Assembly (NCBI GenBank): GCA_016871575.1
Contig: VHCW01000011.1
Location: 1 to 64,000 of the forward strand
Direction: 5' to 3'
DNA: 64,000 nt
From: Verrucomicrobiota bacterium
GTDB lineage: Bacteria; Verrucomicrobiota; Verrucomicrobiia; Palsa-1439
Shown: piece after piece, positions 37,162-46,637 of the stretch
How the letters are laid out: each line of letters opens with the position of its first letter
Position numbering within the stretch: the stretch's first letter is position 1
Program-made: the position numbers and the translations under genes
The notes under the pieces: model-generated
The model's input: the letters and a program-made list of their open reading frames with translations, nothing else
The model's database searches: none
Told to the model about the DNA's origin: nothing

Positions 37162-38097
37162 TCATTGTTCGATCTCCACGTCGGCGCCGAGGATGCGCTC
37201 GATCTGGCCGTTGTCCTTGCGCAGCAGCAACGCGCCGTCGGCGTCGAGCGCCTGCGCGCAGCCTTCGATGCGCCGCCGCCCCATCTTGACGGTGAGTTGG
37301 CGTCCGAGCGTGGTGGAGCAACCGGCCCACTCGGCAACGATGGCGTCGAAATCAACAAGGGCGCGCCGGTAACAATCGTCGAGCGATCCCAGCACGGCGG
37401 CGGCGAGAGCGGCGCGGTCTTGCGAGCGACCGGTCTCGATGGCAAGCGAGGTGGCGAGCGGGGCGATGCCGTCGGGAAAATCACGGCGATCGCAGTTGAC
37501 GTTGATGCCGATGCCGAGGATGGCGGCGCCGTTCTGGATTTCCGTGAGGATGCCGGCGAGTTTGCGGTGGCTGAGCGTGATGTCGTTGGGCCATTTGATG
37601 CGCGGTTCGAGCGCCGCGCTCTGTCGAATGGCGCGCACAACAGCGACGCTGGCGGCAACGGTGATGCGATGGAAAGCAATCGGCGGCAGCGCGGGGCGAA
37701 GGAGGACGGAGAACCAGAGTCCCTTGCCGCGGGGCGAAGCCCAGTCGCGTTTGTGCCGGCCCCGTCCCTTGGTCTGGGACTCGGCGAAGACCACGAGACC
37801 TTCGCGGGCGCCGGCGGCGGCGAGATGGGCGGCGACGTCGTTGGTGGAGGCGGTTTGCTCGAAGACGAGAATCTCGGTGCCGAGGATTTGGGGGTTGAGT
37901 CGGGCTTTGATGTCGTCGGCGGTGAGGCGGTCGGGCGAATGAAGAAGCCGGTAGCCGAGGTGAGGATGGGACTCGATGCTGTAACCGAGTGTTTCCAGAT
38001 CGGCGATGGCAACAGACACACCGCGGCCGAAGGCGGCGCGAGAAACGAAGTTGCCGCTGGCGCGATACAGTTGTTCGAGGACATCGCCGGTGGTCAT
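37162..38097 (-). CDS. birA: Biotin--[acetyl-CoA carboxylase] ligase BirA
   Basis: Attaches biotin to the carboxyl carrier protein. 311 residues with an N-terminal winged-helix domain (about 1-65) and a catalytic domain. The ATP/biotin loop is KGRGRHKRDWASP at about 125, and IKWPNDI with the catalytic Lys is at about 180. The HTH domain suggests that it also acts as a biotin-responsive repressor. Start at 38097 chosen by family length; TACAGT on the minus strand (38112-38107) lies 9 bp upstream. Confidence 0.95.
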   Translation of the reverse strand: MTTGDVLEQLYRASGNFVSRAAFGRGVSVAIADLETLGYSIESHPHLGYRLLHSPDRLTADDIKARLNPQILGTEILVFEQTASTNDVAAHLAAAGAREGLVVFAESQTKGRGRHKRDWASPRGKGLWFSVLLRPALPPIAFHRITVAASVAVVRAIRQSAALEPRIKWPNDITLSHRKLAGILTEIQNGAAILGIGINVNCDRRDFPDGIAPLATSLAIETGRSQDRAALAAAVLGSLDDCYRRALVDFDAIVAEWAGCSTTLGRQLTVKMGRRRIEGCAQALDADGALLLRKDNGQIERILGADVEIEQ

Positions 38098-38149
38098 GAC
38101 GGCAGCACTGTAGCAAAGAAACGGGTGAGAAAGGAGGTCTTTTCCGTTA

Positions 38150-38178
38150 TTGCCATCACGGGGCAAATACCGTAGTTT
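38150..38178 (+). promoter_or_regulatory. Predicted promoter of the FHA-domain gene
   Basis: TTGCCA (38150-38155), 17-bp spacer, TAGTTT (38173-38178), 8 bp before the ATG at 38187, without a ribosome-binding site. Confidence 0.45.
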
Positions 38179-38186
38179 ATGCCGCC

Positions 38187-41100
38187 ATGCCTGTCCTGAC
38201 GATATATCCTGCCACGCCGCGGGAACGAGTGTTCCGCTGGAACGAACCGCGCTGTGATATTGGGCGCGCCCCGACAAACCATCTGTTGCTCGATGAAGAT
38301 TCGATCAGCAGTTACCACGCGCGCATCGAAAAGCGCGGCGAAGAATTCTGGTTGGTGGACCTGAAGAGCACGAATGGCACGCTCGTCAATGGCGCGCCTG
38401 CCAAGGAAGTGCGCTTGCAGGAAGGAGATTTGCTGCAATTCGGCATGGAGGCGCAGGCGCGCTTCACTTGTCCCGCCGAGGAGCCGTCCAGACCGGCGCC
38501 ACCGGAAATCACCGTGGAAGTCATTCCCGAACAGCCGCCCATCGCGCCGTCGGCAACCGTGGAGCCTCCCGTGGCAGGACCGGGATCCGCGCTCGCGCCG
38601 CGCGGCGTGCAATGCCCGTCGTGTCAGGCGTTGATTCCGTTCTCAGTGAATTTCTGCCCGCGCTGCGGGTTCAGCCTCGCGTCCACGGCGCCGCTGGCGT
38701 TTCCGGCGCAACCGCAGCCGGTGGGTTTTGTGCGGCCGATGGAACACCCGGGCGCGCCGAGCGTGGGGATGTTGCCGTTGCTGGCGTTGTTGTGTGGCGT
38801 GTTTGGTTTTCTCGCCGTCCCGTCCGTGCTGGCGATCATTCTCGGCCTGCTCGCCATCGGCCAGATTCGCCGGCACGGCGGATTGGAGTCAGACCGCAAA
38901 CAGGCGACGTGGGGCGTGTTTCTTGGATTCTTCTGGGTTGTCGTGTGTGTGGCCGGGATATCATGGTACAGTTGGAGCCAGGTCCAGAAGTCCCGCCGCG
39001 AGCAGATGGTCGTGCAGCGCGACGTGACGGAAAAACAACTTGCTGAAAATGAGGCCGCTGTCATCACTGATCTCAAAGGCATCGCGTGCGCGCAGAAATA
39101 CGCGAAGGCGGCCCGCCTCAAAGATCCCAACCAGACCGGCAAAGGCCAGTATCTTCCCCTGAACGAACTGGCGGCGGCGCGCCCGCCGTTTTTCAAGCAG
39201 ACGCTTGCCGAGGGACGGGCCAACGGCTACCGGTTCACTATTCGCGACGCGACTGAGGCCAACTATCTGGCCATTGCCGAGCCGGAAAATCATGGCATTG
39301 ACGGCAAGCGCACCTTTTCCGTGGACGCCTCCGGCATCGTCCGCGGCCAGGATCTCAAAGGACGAAGCTACGCGCAGGTCGCCAGCCAGTTGCCGGCCGT
39401 GACGGAAACGAAATCGGCGTTCGACAACATGGACAATGCGATTGCCAACGAAGTCATTGCCCACGCCAGGCGACTCGCTGACCAGGGCCAATACGAACAG
39501 TGCCGGCAGATTCTTGACGATGTCCCTGTGCTGTTCGCCATGACCACGGCGGCGCAGGAACTCAACTCCTTGAAGAAGAGCGTGGATCCGTTCATCGTCG
39601 AGGCGCAAGCGTCGCTCAAACACCAAAAAGCGACCGAGGCGGCTGCGGCCAAAGACCTCAAACTGGCCATCAGCTTGTTGAAGGAAATCGGCGAGTTGTA
39701 CCCGACGTACACGAAGATCAGCGCCGTTACCGACGCGCTCAACAAGCACCAGACCGCCCTCGTCCAGAAACTTGAGCAGGAAGCCAAGGGGCTCTTCGAC
39801 AAAGCCGAGGCCTTCGAGCGCGACGGCAAACCGGAAGACGCCCTGAAATTGTACGTGGAGATCGAGAAGAACTACCCGGCCACCGATTGGGCCAACCGGA
39901 TCAAGGAACAAAAACCCGCCCTCCAGAAATCCATCCGCGAAAAAGCTGCCGAACAACTCTTTGCGCAGGCGCGCGAACTGGGCATCAATACGGCCGCCCG
40001 CGATATCGTCAACCTTCTCCAGCAACTCCAGCGCAACTACAGCGACACCGACTTCGTCCAGCGCAACCGCGAACCCATCACTGCGTTCTACCAGAAAGCG
40101 CAGGCCGAGCAATACCGCCTCCTCGCCCTCGAACAAATGAAGGCCGGCCGCGAGGCCGACGCACTGGCCCGCCTCGAAGACGCCTGCGCGAACAATCCCG
40201 ACGTGCGCACGTCCTTCCGCGACATCTTCCTCCAGCTTTACCCGCGGGTCGCGCGCAAGCGCATGGACGAAGGCGATGCCCGCGACGCGCTGCGCCTGTA
40301 CACCAGTTACCTGATGCTCGAACCCGCCACCAACGAAGTCAATCTCGCCGTGCTCAGCCGGCTCCAGTTCGATGTGGCCAAGGTCGAGTTTGCCCAAGGC
40401 CGTTACCTCGAAGCCCTGCAATTGCTCATCGGCGCCAAACCCGAATTCGCCAAGGATCCCGAATTCAACGACCTCTACGGTTCCGTCGAAGTCGCCCGCG
40501 GCAACTACCTCGATTCCCTCGAATACTTCAACAACGCCATCGCCGCCAAACCCACGGTCGGCAACTACTACGCCCGGCGCGGTTACGCGCAAATTCTCCT
40601 CGCGCTGCAAATCGAGCAGGAAAGCATGGTGGCCTACGCCGGTTTGCTGCGCCAGCCGACCAACACGGCCGCTGCCGCAACGGTCGCCGGTTCCAACGCG
40701 CCGTCGCCCAACATCACCATCAACCTTCCCACCGCCGACGGCTCCAACATGACCGCCACCAACGCCGATGCCGCCACCGATGATTTCGCTCCCGTCTTCA
40801 ACACCGTTTTGCCGCCGACTGCCACCGGGCTTCAACCGGAAATGCAAGTTCGCTACGACGCTGCCGCCGCGCAAAACCTCCTCGACCAGATTCTCGACAT
40901 GCTCGACAACATGGCCGCCACCAACGTCGCCCTCCGGGTGCGCGCCACCGCGCGTTCCGCGCGCGCCGCGGCGCCCAGCTCCTCTTCCGGGCGCGGCGGC
41001 AACACGCAAGGCAACAACACAACCGTCACCGACCCCGCTCCGAATCCCGACAACGTCAGCTCCTCCACATCACGAGACAGACTCCGCCGCATTAAGACCA

Positions 41101-41657
41101 CGATGGACTTCGGCAAGGCGCTCAGCGGCCTGCGCCAGCGCATCCTCGATTGCAACAAACGCCGCGAACACTCGGTCATCGCCATGCAACGCATGGCCCA
41201 CCTGTTCACCTACGGCAACCAAGACCTTTCCCAAGCCATCAAACTCAAAGCGGATCGCGCCCCGCAACTGATCGAAATCCTCAAGGCCACCACTCAGCAC
41301 CAGCAACTCATTACCAAGTCAATTCCCAAGATCACCGCCTATCTGGCGGTCGAGACGGACATTCTGGAGAAGGTCACCCAGATGACCGAGTCCGTTTATC
41401 GCAACATGCGCACCAGCACCACCTCGGCCATGGATCCGACCACGACGCTCGACATTTATTTCGCGCGCTGGTTTGACCGGACCGAGTTCGACCAAGGCGT
41501 CCAATTCCTTCGCGAAGCCGGCGCCATCAAGGTGCCGTTGGAAAACTACTCGATCCTGCCGCCCTCAACCGCGCCGCCGCCTGCTGCGGGAGCGCCCGTG
41601 GCAGCGACAAAACCCGCCGCCACGACTGCGCCGCCTGCGGAGCCCGAGAACCAATAA
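38187..41657 (+). CDS. Large FHA-domain membrane protein with zinc ribbon and TPR-like repeats
   Basis: An 1156-residue protein. N-terminal FHA domain (about 1-95: CDIGRAPTNHLLLDEDSIS, YHARI, STNGTLVNG) should bind phosphothreonine. A zinc ribbon (CPSCQ ... CPRCG, about 147-165) precedes a DUF4190-like hairpin of two membrane helices (about 190-265). The rest is a long helical region with TPR-like segments (about 400-830), an Ala/Ser/Thr/Asn-rich stretch (about 830-960), more helices, and a Pro/Ala-rich tail. No catalytic domain. The FHA part would face the cytoplasm and the repeats the periplasm. No partner kinase gene is adjacent. Confidence 0.8.
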   Translation: MPVLTIYPATPRERVFRWNEPRCDIGRAPTNHLLLDEDSISSYHARIEKRGEEFWLVDLKSTNGTLVNGAPAKEVRLQEGDLLQFGMEAQARFTCPAEEPSRPAPPEITVEVIPEQPPIAPSATVEPPVAGPGSALAPRGVQCPSCQALIPFSVNFCPRCGFSLASTAPLAFPAQPQPVGFVRPMEHPGAPSVGMLPLLALLCGVFGFLAVPSVLAIILGLLAIGQIRRHGGLESDRKQATWGVFLGFFWVVVCVAGISWYSWSQVQKSRREQMVVQRDVTEKQLAENEAAVITDLKGIACAQKYAKAARLKDPNQTGKGQYLPLNELAAARPPFFKQTLAEGRANGYRFTIRDATEANYLAIAEPENHGIDGKRTFSVDASGIVRGQDLKGRSYAQVASQLPAVTETKSAFDNMDNAIANEVIAHARRLADQGQYEQCRQILDDVPVLFAMTTAAQELNSLKKSVDPFIVEAQASLKHQKATEAAAAKDLKLAISLLKEIGELYPTYTKISAVTDALNKHQTALVQKLEQEAKGLFDKAEAFERDGKPEDALKLYVEIEKNYPATDWANRIKEQKPALQKSIREKAAEQLFAQARELGINTAARDIVNLLQQLQRNYSDTDFVQRNREPITAFYQKAQAEQYRLLALEQMKAGREADALARLEDACANNPDVRTSFRDIFLQLYPRVARKRMDEGDARDALRLYTSYLMLEPATNEVNLAVLSRLQFDVAKVEFAQGRYLEALQLLIGAKPEFAKDPEFNDLYGSVEVARGNYLDSLEYFNNAIAAKPTVGNYYARRGYAQILLALQIEQESMVAYAGLLRQPTNTAAAATVAGSNAPSPNITINLPTADGSNMTATNADAATDDFAPVFNTVLPPTATGLQPEMQVRYDAAAAQNLLDQILDMLDNMAATNVALRVRATARSARAAAPSSSSGRGGNTQGNNTTVTDPAPNPDNVSSSTSRDRLRRIKTTMDFGKALSGLRQRILDCNKRREHSVIAMQRMAHLFTYGNQDLSQAIKLKADRAPQLIEILKATTQHQQLITKSIPKITAYLAVETDILEKVTQMTESVYRNMRTSTTSAMDPTTTLDIYFARWFDRTEFDQGVQFLREAGAIKVPLENYSILPPSTAPPPAAGAPVAATKPAATTAPPAEPENQ

Positions 41658-41659
41658 GG

Positions 41660-42517
41660 TCACGCCGGTTCGTCGAGCAGGTCGAGCGAGAAATCCACGG
41701 CCCGCGCCGAATGTGTCAGCGCGCCCACCGAAATATAGTCAACGCCTGTCGCCGCGATCTCTGCCACGTTGGACAGCCGCACGCCGCCGCTTGCTTCCGT
41801 TTTCGCCCGACCGGCGACCAATTTCACGGCATCGCGCAATTCCGCCGGCGTCATGTTGTCCAGCAGGATCTGGTCAGCGCCCGCCCGCAACGCCGCCTCG
41901 ACGTCCTCCAGCGAATCGGCCTCGATGATCACGGGCAGTCCCGGTTTTGCCGCTCGCGCGGCCGCGACGGCGCTGCCAAGCGCCGATGCGCCGAGCCGGG
42001 CGAGGAGTTGCCGGTGATTGTCCTTGATCATCACGGCATCGAAAAGGCCCATGCGATGATTGGCGCCGCCACCGGCGGCCACCGCATATTTCTCCAAGAG
42101 CCGCAACGTCGGCGTCGTCTTGCGCGTGTCCAGAATCTGCGCCGCCGTCCCCGCCACGGCGTCCACAAACTGACGGGTCAACGTGGCGATGCCCGACAGC
42201 CGTTGCAGAAAATTCAGCGCCGTTCGTTCGCCCGTCAGGATGGCCCGCGCCGGGCCGTTCAACCGGCAAACCGGCTTCCCGGCGGATGTCACGGCGCCTT
42301 CCGCCGCCAGCGCGACCGTCTCGACCGCGCCGAGTTCCGCAAAGACCGCCTCGACCAGCGGCAATCCCGCGACGACGCACGGTTCCTTGGCCAGAATGAC
42401 CGCCTTTGCGCGCGATTCCACCGGCACAACGGACTCGGTGGTGATGTCACCCGCGCCGACGTCCTCGGCGAGCGCGGCGCGGGCGAGGCTTCGAATGGTG
42501 TCCGGTGAGAGTTTCAT
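41660..42517 (-). CDS. nadC: Nicotinate-nucleotide pyrophosphorylase (quinolinate phosphoribosyltransferase)
   Basis: Converts quinolinate and PRPP to nicotinate mononucleotide in NAD synthesis. 285 residues with the substrate-binding segments GERTALNFLQRLSGIAT, DTRKTTPTLRLLEKYAV, GGGANHRMGLFDAVMIKDNH, EADSLEDVEAAL and ISVGALTHSA. Start at 42517 (MKLSPDTI) by family length. Last gene of a long minus-strand run beginning at tlpA; 7 bp follow the upstream stop. Confidence 0.97.
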   Translation of the reverse strand: MKLSPDTIRSLARAALAEDVGAGDITTESVVPVESRAKAVILAKEPCVVAGLPLVEAVFAELGAVETVALAAEGAVTSAGKPVCRLNGPARAILTGERTALNFLQRLSGIATLTRQFVDAVAGTAAQILDTRKTTPTLRLLEKYAVAAGGGANHRMGLFDAVMIKDNHRQLLARLGASALGSAVAAARAAKPGLPVIIEADSLEDVEAALRAGADQILLDNMTPAELRDAVKLVAGRAKTEASGGVRLSNVAEIAATGVDYISVGALTHSARAVDFSLDLLDEPA

Positions 42518-42524
42518 TGCGGTT

Positions 42525-43106
42525 TCATTTCGCTTTCGCGTCGGCCGGGCGGCGTTGGGCGTCCGTCTTGAGGTTGTGAAGGACAGGCAAGACGTTGATC
42601 TGCTCGATGAACCAGCCCTGGTCAATCGTGCGGAACAACGGGCTGCCCACATAATGAACCTCGGCCTTAGTCCGGGTGACCTTGACGAAGCTGACGGCCA
42701 CATCGGCGGTTTCAATCCGGTCCGGGGCGTGCCGTCGCGCCCACGACCAGGACGCGGTGGTGCGCCACTCGACCATGATGTCCTTGTCCGTTTTCATCGC
42801 CACGTGGGCCGGCGGCACGCTGGAAAGATCGAGCGTGATGCCCGTTGCCTTGCCGAGCAGTTCAAACGCGGCGCGCGATGGCATCCCGGGACGAACCGTG
42901 GCGGGATTCGGGAATCGCTCGACCATCAGATATTTCCCGTAACGGAGATCGCTTTCGTTGCGCGTGATGAAAAACACGTTGTCGTTTGGCTCGACAGCGA
43001 GTTGCACTGGCCGGCGCCCGGAAATCGGGTTGTTGCTGGCGCAGCCGAGCAACGACAACACGGCCAACAAGCCCAGGTATTTCACAATGTGGCGACTTTT
43101 TCCCAT
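42525..43106 (-). CDS. Lipoprotein of unknown function
   Basis: A 193-residue lipoprotein. Signal YLGLLAVLSLLGC ends in a lipobox with Cys at about residue 22, followed by ASNNPISG. The mature domain has the sequence VTRTKAEVHYVGSPLFRTID near the end but no recognised family. It overlaps the KTSC gene by 25 bp and lies 7 bp before nadC, so it is part of the same operon. Confidence 0.7.
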   Translation of the reverse strand: MGKSRHIVKYLGLLAVLSLLGCASNNPISGRRPVQLAVEPNDNVFFITRNESDLRYGKYLMVERFPNPATVRPGMPSRAAFELLGKATGITLDLSSVPPAHVAMKTDKDIMVEWRTTASWSWARRHAPDRIETADVAVSFVKVTRTKAEVHYVGSPLFRTIDQGWFIEQINVLPVLHNLKTDAQRRPADAKAK

Positions 43107-43309
43107 GCGTAGCGTCCTTTGATTTGTTGCAGAAAATATTTGCCCGGCGACGGCGTGGCGAGGAGTCCCTCGTACGTCTCTTTCGGCACGGAGAAGTACC
43201 GATAGACGCTGGTGGCGTGGAACTCGATCTCCAGCGTGCCGCTGGCGTCGTCGTAACCGACGCTGGCAATGTCGCTGGAGGTGACTTTCTGGCGTTCGAT
43301 TGGGTTCAT
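43082..43309 (-). CDS. KTSC domain protein
   Basis: A 75-residue protein made of one KTSC domain: IASVGYDDASGTLEIEF, YRYFSVPKETYEGLL, SPGKYFLQQIKGRY. The family occurs alone or fused to RNA-related proteins; its role is not established. Overlaps the adaptor gene upstream by 4 bp (ATGA) and the lipoprotein gene downstream. Confidence 0.85.
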   Translation of the reverse strand: MNPIERQKVTSSDIASVGYDDASGTLEIEFHATSVYRYFSVPKETYEGLLATPSPGKYFLQQIKGRYAWEKVATL

Positions 43310-44253
43310 GGTTTGTCAGCAAGGAATTCGACCTTGGCGGTCAGTTCGGGCGTGAGAAACTCGTCGGGCTTCTCGATCTGCACCTTGACTTGCAGGGTGC
43401 CCTTGGAGCGGTTTGCTTCCGGCGCAATCTCGACGACGTACCCGCTGTATTGCTTGTCCGGGTACGCTTCCGGCCTGATCCGGCAACGCTGTTTCAAGCG
43501 GATCTTCGCGAGGTCGGCTTCGTTGATGTCAATCTCGACTTGAAGGTCGTTGAGATCGGCCATCGAGACGAATGCCGTGCTCGGCCCGCGCCCGCCGCCG
43601 AAACTCTGGGGCGTGACAAGCTCATTCGGGTCCACCAGTTTTTCCAGAATCGTCCCGGTGATCGGGGCGCGGATCGTGCACCAGTCCAGATAGGTCTGCG
43701 CGAGCGCGAGTTGTCCCTTGGCGACGGTGATTTCCGCGGCGGCCACGTCGCGGGCGCGGCGCGCCTCGTCGAGCGTGCGCGGGCTTTCCACCCTGGCCTT
43801 GTCCAGCGCCAGTTGGCGCTGGAGATTCACTGCGGCGTTGGTGAGGTTGGCCTCGACAAGCGCCAGCCGTCCCTCGATTTCGAGCACGCGGGCGCGGTAC
43901 TCGGCGTCTTCGAGACGGACAATGACATCGTCCTTCTTGACGAGATCGCCCTTCTTGACGCCGATCCATTTGACCGTCGCCATGAAACGCGGGCTTAGCT
44001 CGATGCGTTCGCGCGGAATGATGTAGCCGCTGACCGTCAACAGCACGTCGCCGGGTTTCGGCGCAGGCGCGGCGGACGGCGCTGCGGCGGGAACCGGTTT
44101 GCGGTCGTTCTGCTGGGTGTTGAAGAACACCACGAGCGCGCCTGACGCCAACAACAAAATGACGACAAACAAAATCCACGGCCCGGCGCGATGACGGTTT
44201 TTCTTCCCGGCCGGGATGACCAGGCGCGAGAGGGATTGTTCGGTGGCGTTCAT
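43306..44253 (-). CDS. HlyD/MacA-like periplasmic adaptor
   Basis: A 315-residue membrane-fusion protein. One N-terminal membrane segment (WILFVVILLLASGALVVFF) precedes the lipoyl/barrel-sandwich halves (SGYIIPRERIEL ... VKKGDLVKKDDVIVRLED and CTIRAPITGTILEKLVDPNE) around a helical hairpin of about 85 residues, then a beta-barrel (RIRPEAYPDKQYSGYVVEI). It links the two ABC permeases to an outer-membrane exit. Start at 44253; a GTG at 44265 is possible. Confidence 0.92.
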   Translation of the reverse strand: MNATEQSLSRLVIPAGKKNRHRAGPWILFVVILLLASGALVVFFNTQQNDRKPVPAAAPSAAPAPKPGDVLLTVSGYIIPRERIELSPRFMATVKWIGVKKGDLVKKDDVIVRLEDAEYRARVLEIEGRLALVEANLTNAAVNLQRQLALDKARVESPRTLDEARRARDVAAAEITVAKGQLALAQTYLDWCTIRAPITGTILEKLVDPNELVTPQSFGGGRGPSTAFVSMADLNDLQVEIDINEADLAKIRLKQRCRIRPEAYPDKQYSGYVVEIAPEANRSKGTLQVKVQIEKPDEFLTPELTAKVEFLADKP

Positions 44254-44282
44254 GGATGTGTCCACTGATTCTTAGCAGCACC

Positions 44283-45449
44283 TCATGCGGAGCGCAAGGC
44301 GTCAAGCACTGGTTTGCGCGCCGCCAGCCGGGCGGGCAACAAGCCGCCGAGCACGCCCATCACCAGCGCGAACGCCATCCCTTTCATCAACAGTTCCGGT
44401 GTGATGCGAAACTCAAACGCCACCTCGGAAAACGTTGTCCAACTCATCGTGCCCGTCGCCATGCCATTGAGCGGCAATGAGAACAGGCACCCGACCGCGC
44501 CGCCCAGCAACGCCAGGATGACCGATTCCAGGAGGAACGACACGTAGATGTGCCGGCGTCGGAAGCCGAGGACGCGCAGCGTGCCGATCTCGCGGGTGCG
44601 GGCGCTGACGGCGGCGTACATCGTGTTCATCGCGGAGAACGCGGCGCCAATGCTCATCACGACGGCAAGCACGCCGCCCAGCCACTGGATCGGCGCGGCG
44701 GTCTTGGTCTGTTCCAAGTAGTACTCGGTCTCAGGCAGCACGCGAATGGACAACTGTTTGTCGGCCTCCATTCGCTTGATCATCGTGGCAACCGCAGCGG
44801 TATCCTCGACGGGACGAATGAGGATGGAGCCGTAGAAATTGCGCTTGAAAACATCGCGGGCTTCATCGGCGTCCACCCAGATTTCCGATTCGTAAGCGGT
44901 CTTGGCCGCCTCAAAAATCCCGACGACGCGCCACAGGGTGCGCCCCGAACGAAATTGTTCGCCCACCCGGCAGTTGGCAAACCGGTTGGCAATTTTCCGG
45001 CTGACCACGCACTCGTGCAGCCCGGGCCGGAACATCCGTCCTTCGACAAGGCGGATGTTGGTGCGGAGACGCAACCCGACAGGGCCGATGCCGCGCACGA
45101 GGACATTGGCCGTGCCGGTGCGGTCAAGGCGGTCCAGATTGATCAGGACAAGGATTTCCGCGGAAGCCAGCGGCTCGCCGTCGGTGTCGCGCGCAATGCC
45201 GTCGAGGTACTTGATGAGACGGACTTCGTTGCGTGTGATCTGGCTGCTCGATTCGGCGGTGGACCCTTTCCGCAGCACGAGCAAATTGCGCGGATCGCCG
45301 GTGCTGACGTACGTGGCCTTCAACCCCCGCGCCAGCGCCATGATCATGACGAAGACGGCGACGACGAGCGCGATGCCCAGCATCGTGGCGAGTGTCAGCC
45401 GCCAGCGGACACGCAGGTTGCGGAAATTGTATTTGAGAGGAACGGCCAT
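44283..45449 (-). CDS. ABC transporter permease (MacB/FtsX type) 1
   Basis: A 388-residue FtsX-type permease. One N-terminal helix (RLTLATMLGIALVVAVFVMI), a large periplasmic domain (MacB_PCD-like, about 60-265), then three C-terminal helices (VLAVVMSIGAAFSAMNTMYA ... FLLESVILALLGGAVGCLF ... ). The cytoplasmic TREIGTLRVLGFRRRHIYVSF motif contacts the ATPase. Its ATG overlaps the stop of the preceding permease gene by one base (TGATG on the minus strand). Confidence 0.93.
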   Translation of the reverse strand: MAVPLKYNFRNLRVRWRLTLATMLGIALVVAVFVMIMALARGLKATYVSTGDPRNLLVLRKGSTAESSSQITRNEVRLIKYLDGIARDTDGEPLASAEILVLINLDRLDRTGTANVLVRGIGPVGLRLRTNIRLVEGRMFRPGLHECVVSRKIANRFANCRVGEQFRSGRTLWRVVGIFEAAKTAYESEIWVDADEARDVFKRNFYGSILIRPVEDTAAVATMIKRMEADKQLSIRVLPETEYYLEQTKTAAPIQWLGGVLAVVMSIGAAFSAMNTMYAAVSARTREIGTLRVLGFRRRHIYVSFLLESVILALLGGAVGCLFSLPLNGMATGTMSWTTFSEVAFEFRITPELLMKGMAFALVMGVLGGLLPARLAARKPVLDALRSA

Positions 45450-46603
45450 CAGTCCAACTCCTTCAGGCCGGTGACAACACTCATCCGAATGCTGCTGTAC
45501 GCGGGCGCGAGACAACTCACCAATCCCAGCACGACGGCGATGAGCATGCCGCTGACGACGATGTGCGGCGTGACCTCGAATTTGATGAACATGCCGTTGG
45601 AGACAGCGGCAATGTTCACGTGCTGAAACATCAGCCACGTGCCGAACCACGCGCCGAAACAGCCGAGCACTCCGCCGGTCAGGGCAAGGCCAAACGATTC
45701 GGCGAGAATCAGGCTGAAAATCTGCCAGCCATCGTAGCCGATGGCCTTGAGGATGGCGATTTCGCGGGAGCGTTCACGGATGGCCATGCTCATCGTGCTG
45801 GCGGTGACGAGAATCATCGTGAACACAATCACCGAACAGATCGAGCCGATGAGCACCTTGACGTTGCCAATCATCGAGACGAACTCCAACACGAACGCGC
45901 GTTCGGTCTCCGTTTTCGTCTCGGCGTCGGTGTTGGCGAAAGTCTCGTCAATCCGCTGGATCAAGCCGGGGATGGCTTCGGCGTTTTCAGCGCGAATCCA
46001 GAACGTGCCGCACAAGCTGGGTTTGCCGCACAGTTCGTCCATGTACTCGTGGTGAAAAAACAGGTTCGTCTCGTCAATGCCGCCGCGATAAACGGCGCGG
46101 ATCGTCAGTTGGGGATCGCACGGCCAGATGGTGCCCTGAAGCGTGATCTTGTCGCCGATTTTCCAGCCGAACCGATCCATCGTCTTGATTCCGACAACGC
46201 ATGCAGCCCGGTCCTTCAAGAAGGCGGCCATCTCCTGCGGATCAAATTGTGCCTCCGAAAAGATGTCGGTAATCTTGTCGGCGTCCACGGCGAACTGCGG
46301 GAAGAAATCTTTCGGGTCTTTGTAAATGCCACCGAACCAGGTCAGCTTCATGCAGGTATGGACGCCGGGGATGCGCTCGATGCGGGACTGGTGTTTGACC
46401 GGCAAGACGTTGCCGAGCGAGACCTTGTGTCGGGCCACGACGCGCAGCGCGGACTCGTCGGTCTGCGCCGGTTGGGTCAATTCCCGCAATGCCGTCTGCA
46501 GCATCGTGAACAGGAACAACGACAGCGTCACGCTCAACAACGTCAGCATGAGCCGCCGCTTGTTGCGGAAAGCGTTACGGAGAATGAAGCCGGGGATAGT
46601 CAT
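45449..46603 (-). CDS. ABC transporter permease (MacB/FtsX type) 2
   Basis: A 384-residue FtsX-type permease homologous to the next gene. N-terminal helix (KRRLMLTLLSVTLSLFLFTM), periplasmic domain, then three helices (VLIGSICSVIVFTMILVTAS and following) with REIAILKAIGYDGWQIFSLI as coupling motif. Its start codon abuts the repeat tract at 46603-46637 that follows the four-helix-bundle gene. Confidence 0.93.
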   Translation of the reverse strand: MTIPGFILRNAFRNKRRLMLTLLSVTLSLFLFTMLQTALRELTQPAQTDESALRVVARHKVSLGNVLPVKHQSRIERIPGVHTCMKLTWFGGIYKDPKDFFPQFAVDADKITDIFSEAQFDPQEMAAFLKDRAACVVGIKTMDRFGWKIGDKITLQGTIWPCDPQLTIRAVYRGGIDETNLFFHHEYMDELCGKPSLCGTFWIRAENAEAIPGLIQRIDETFANTDAETKTETERAFVLEFVSMIGNVKVLIGSICSVIVFTMILVTASTMSMAIRERSREIAILKAIGYDGWQIFSLILAESFGLALTGGVLGCFGAWFGTWLMFQHVNIAAVSNGMFIKFEVTPHIVVSGMLIAVVLGLVSCLAPAYSSIRMSVVTGLKELD

Positions 46604-46637
46604 CAGTCGTCAGTTGTCAGTTTTCAGTTTTCAGACG
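46603..46637. repeat. Heptanucleotide tandem repeat, downstream side of the four-helix-bundle gene
   Basis: Five period-7 units on the plus strand: TCAGTCG, TCAGTTG, TCAGTTT, TCAGTTT, TCAGACG. It covers the end of the four-helix-bundle gene and reaches the permease start. It is the inverse complement in kind of the tract at 46991-47025 (TCAGTTG against CAACTGA). Confidence 0.85.
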
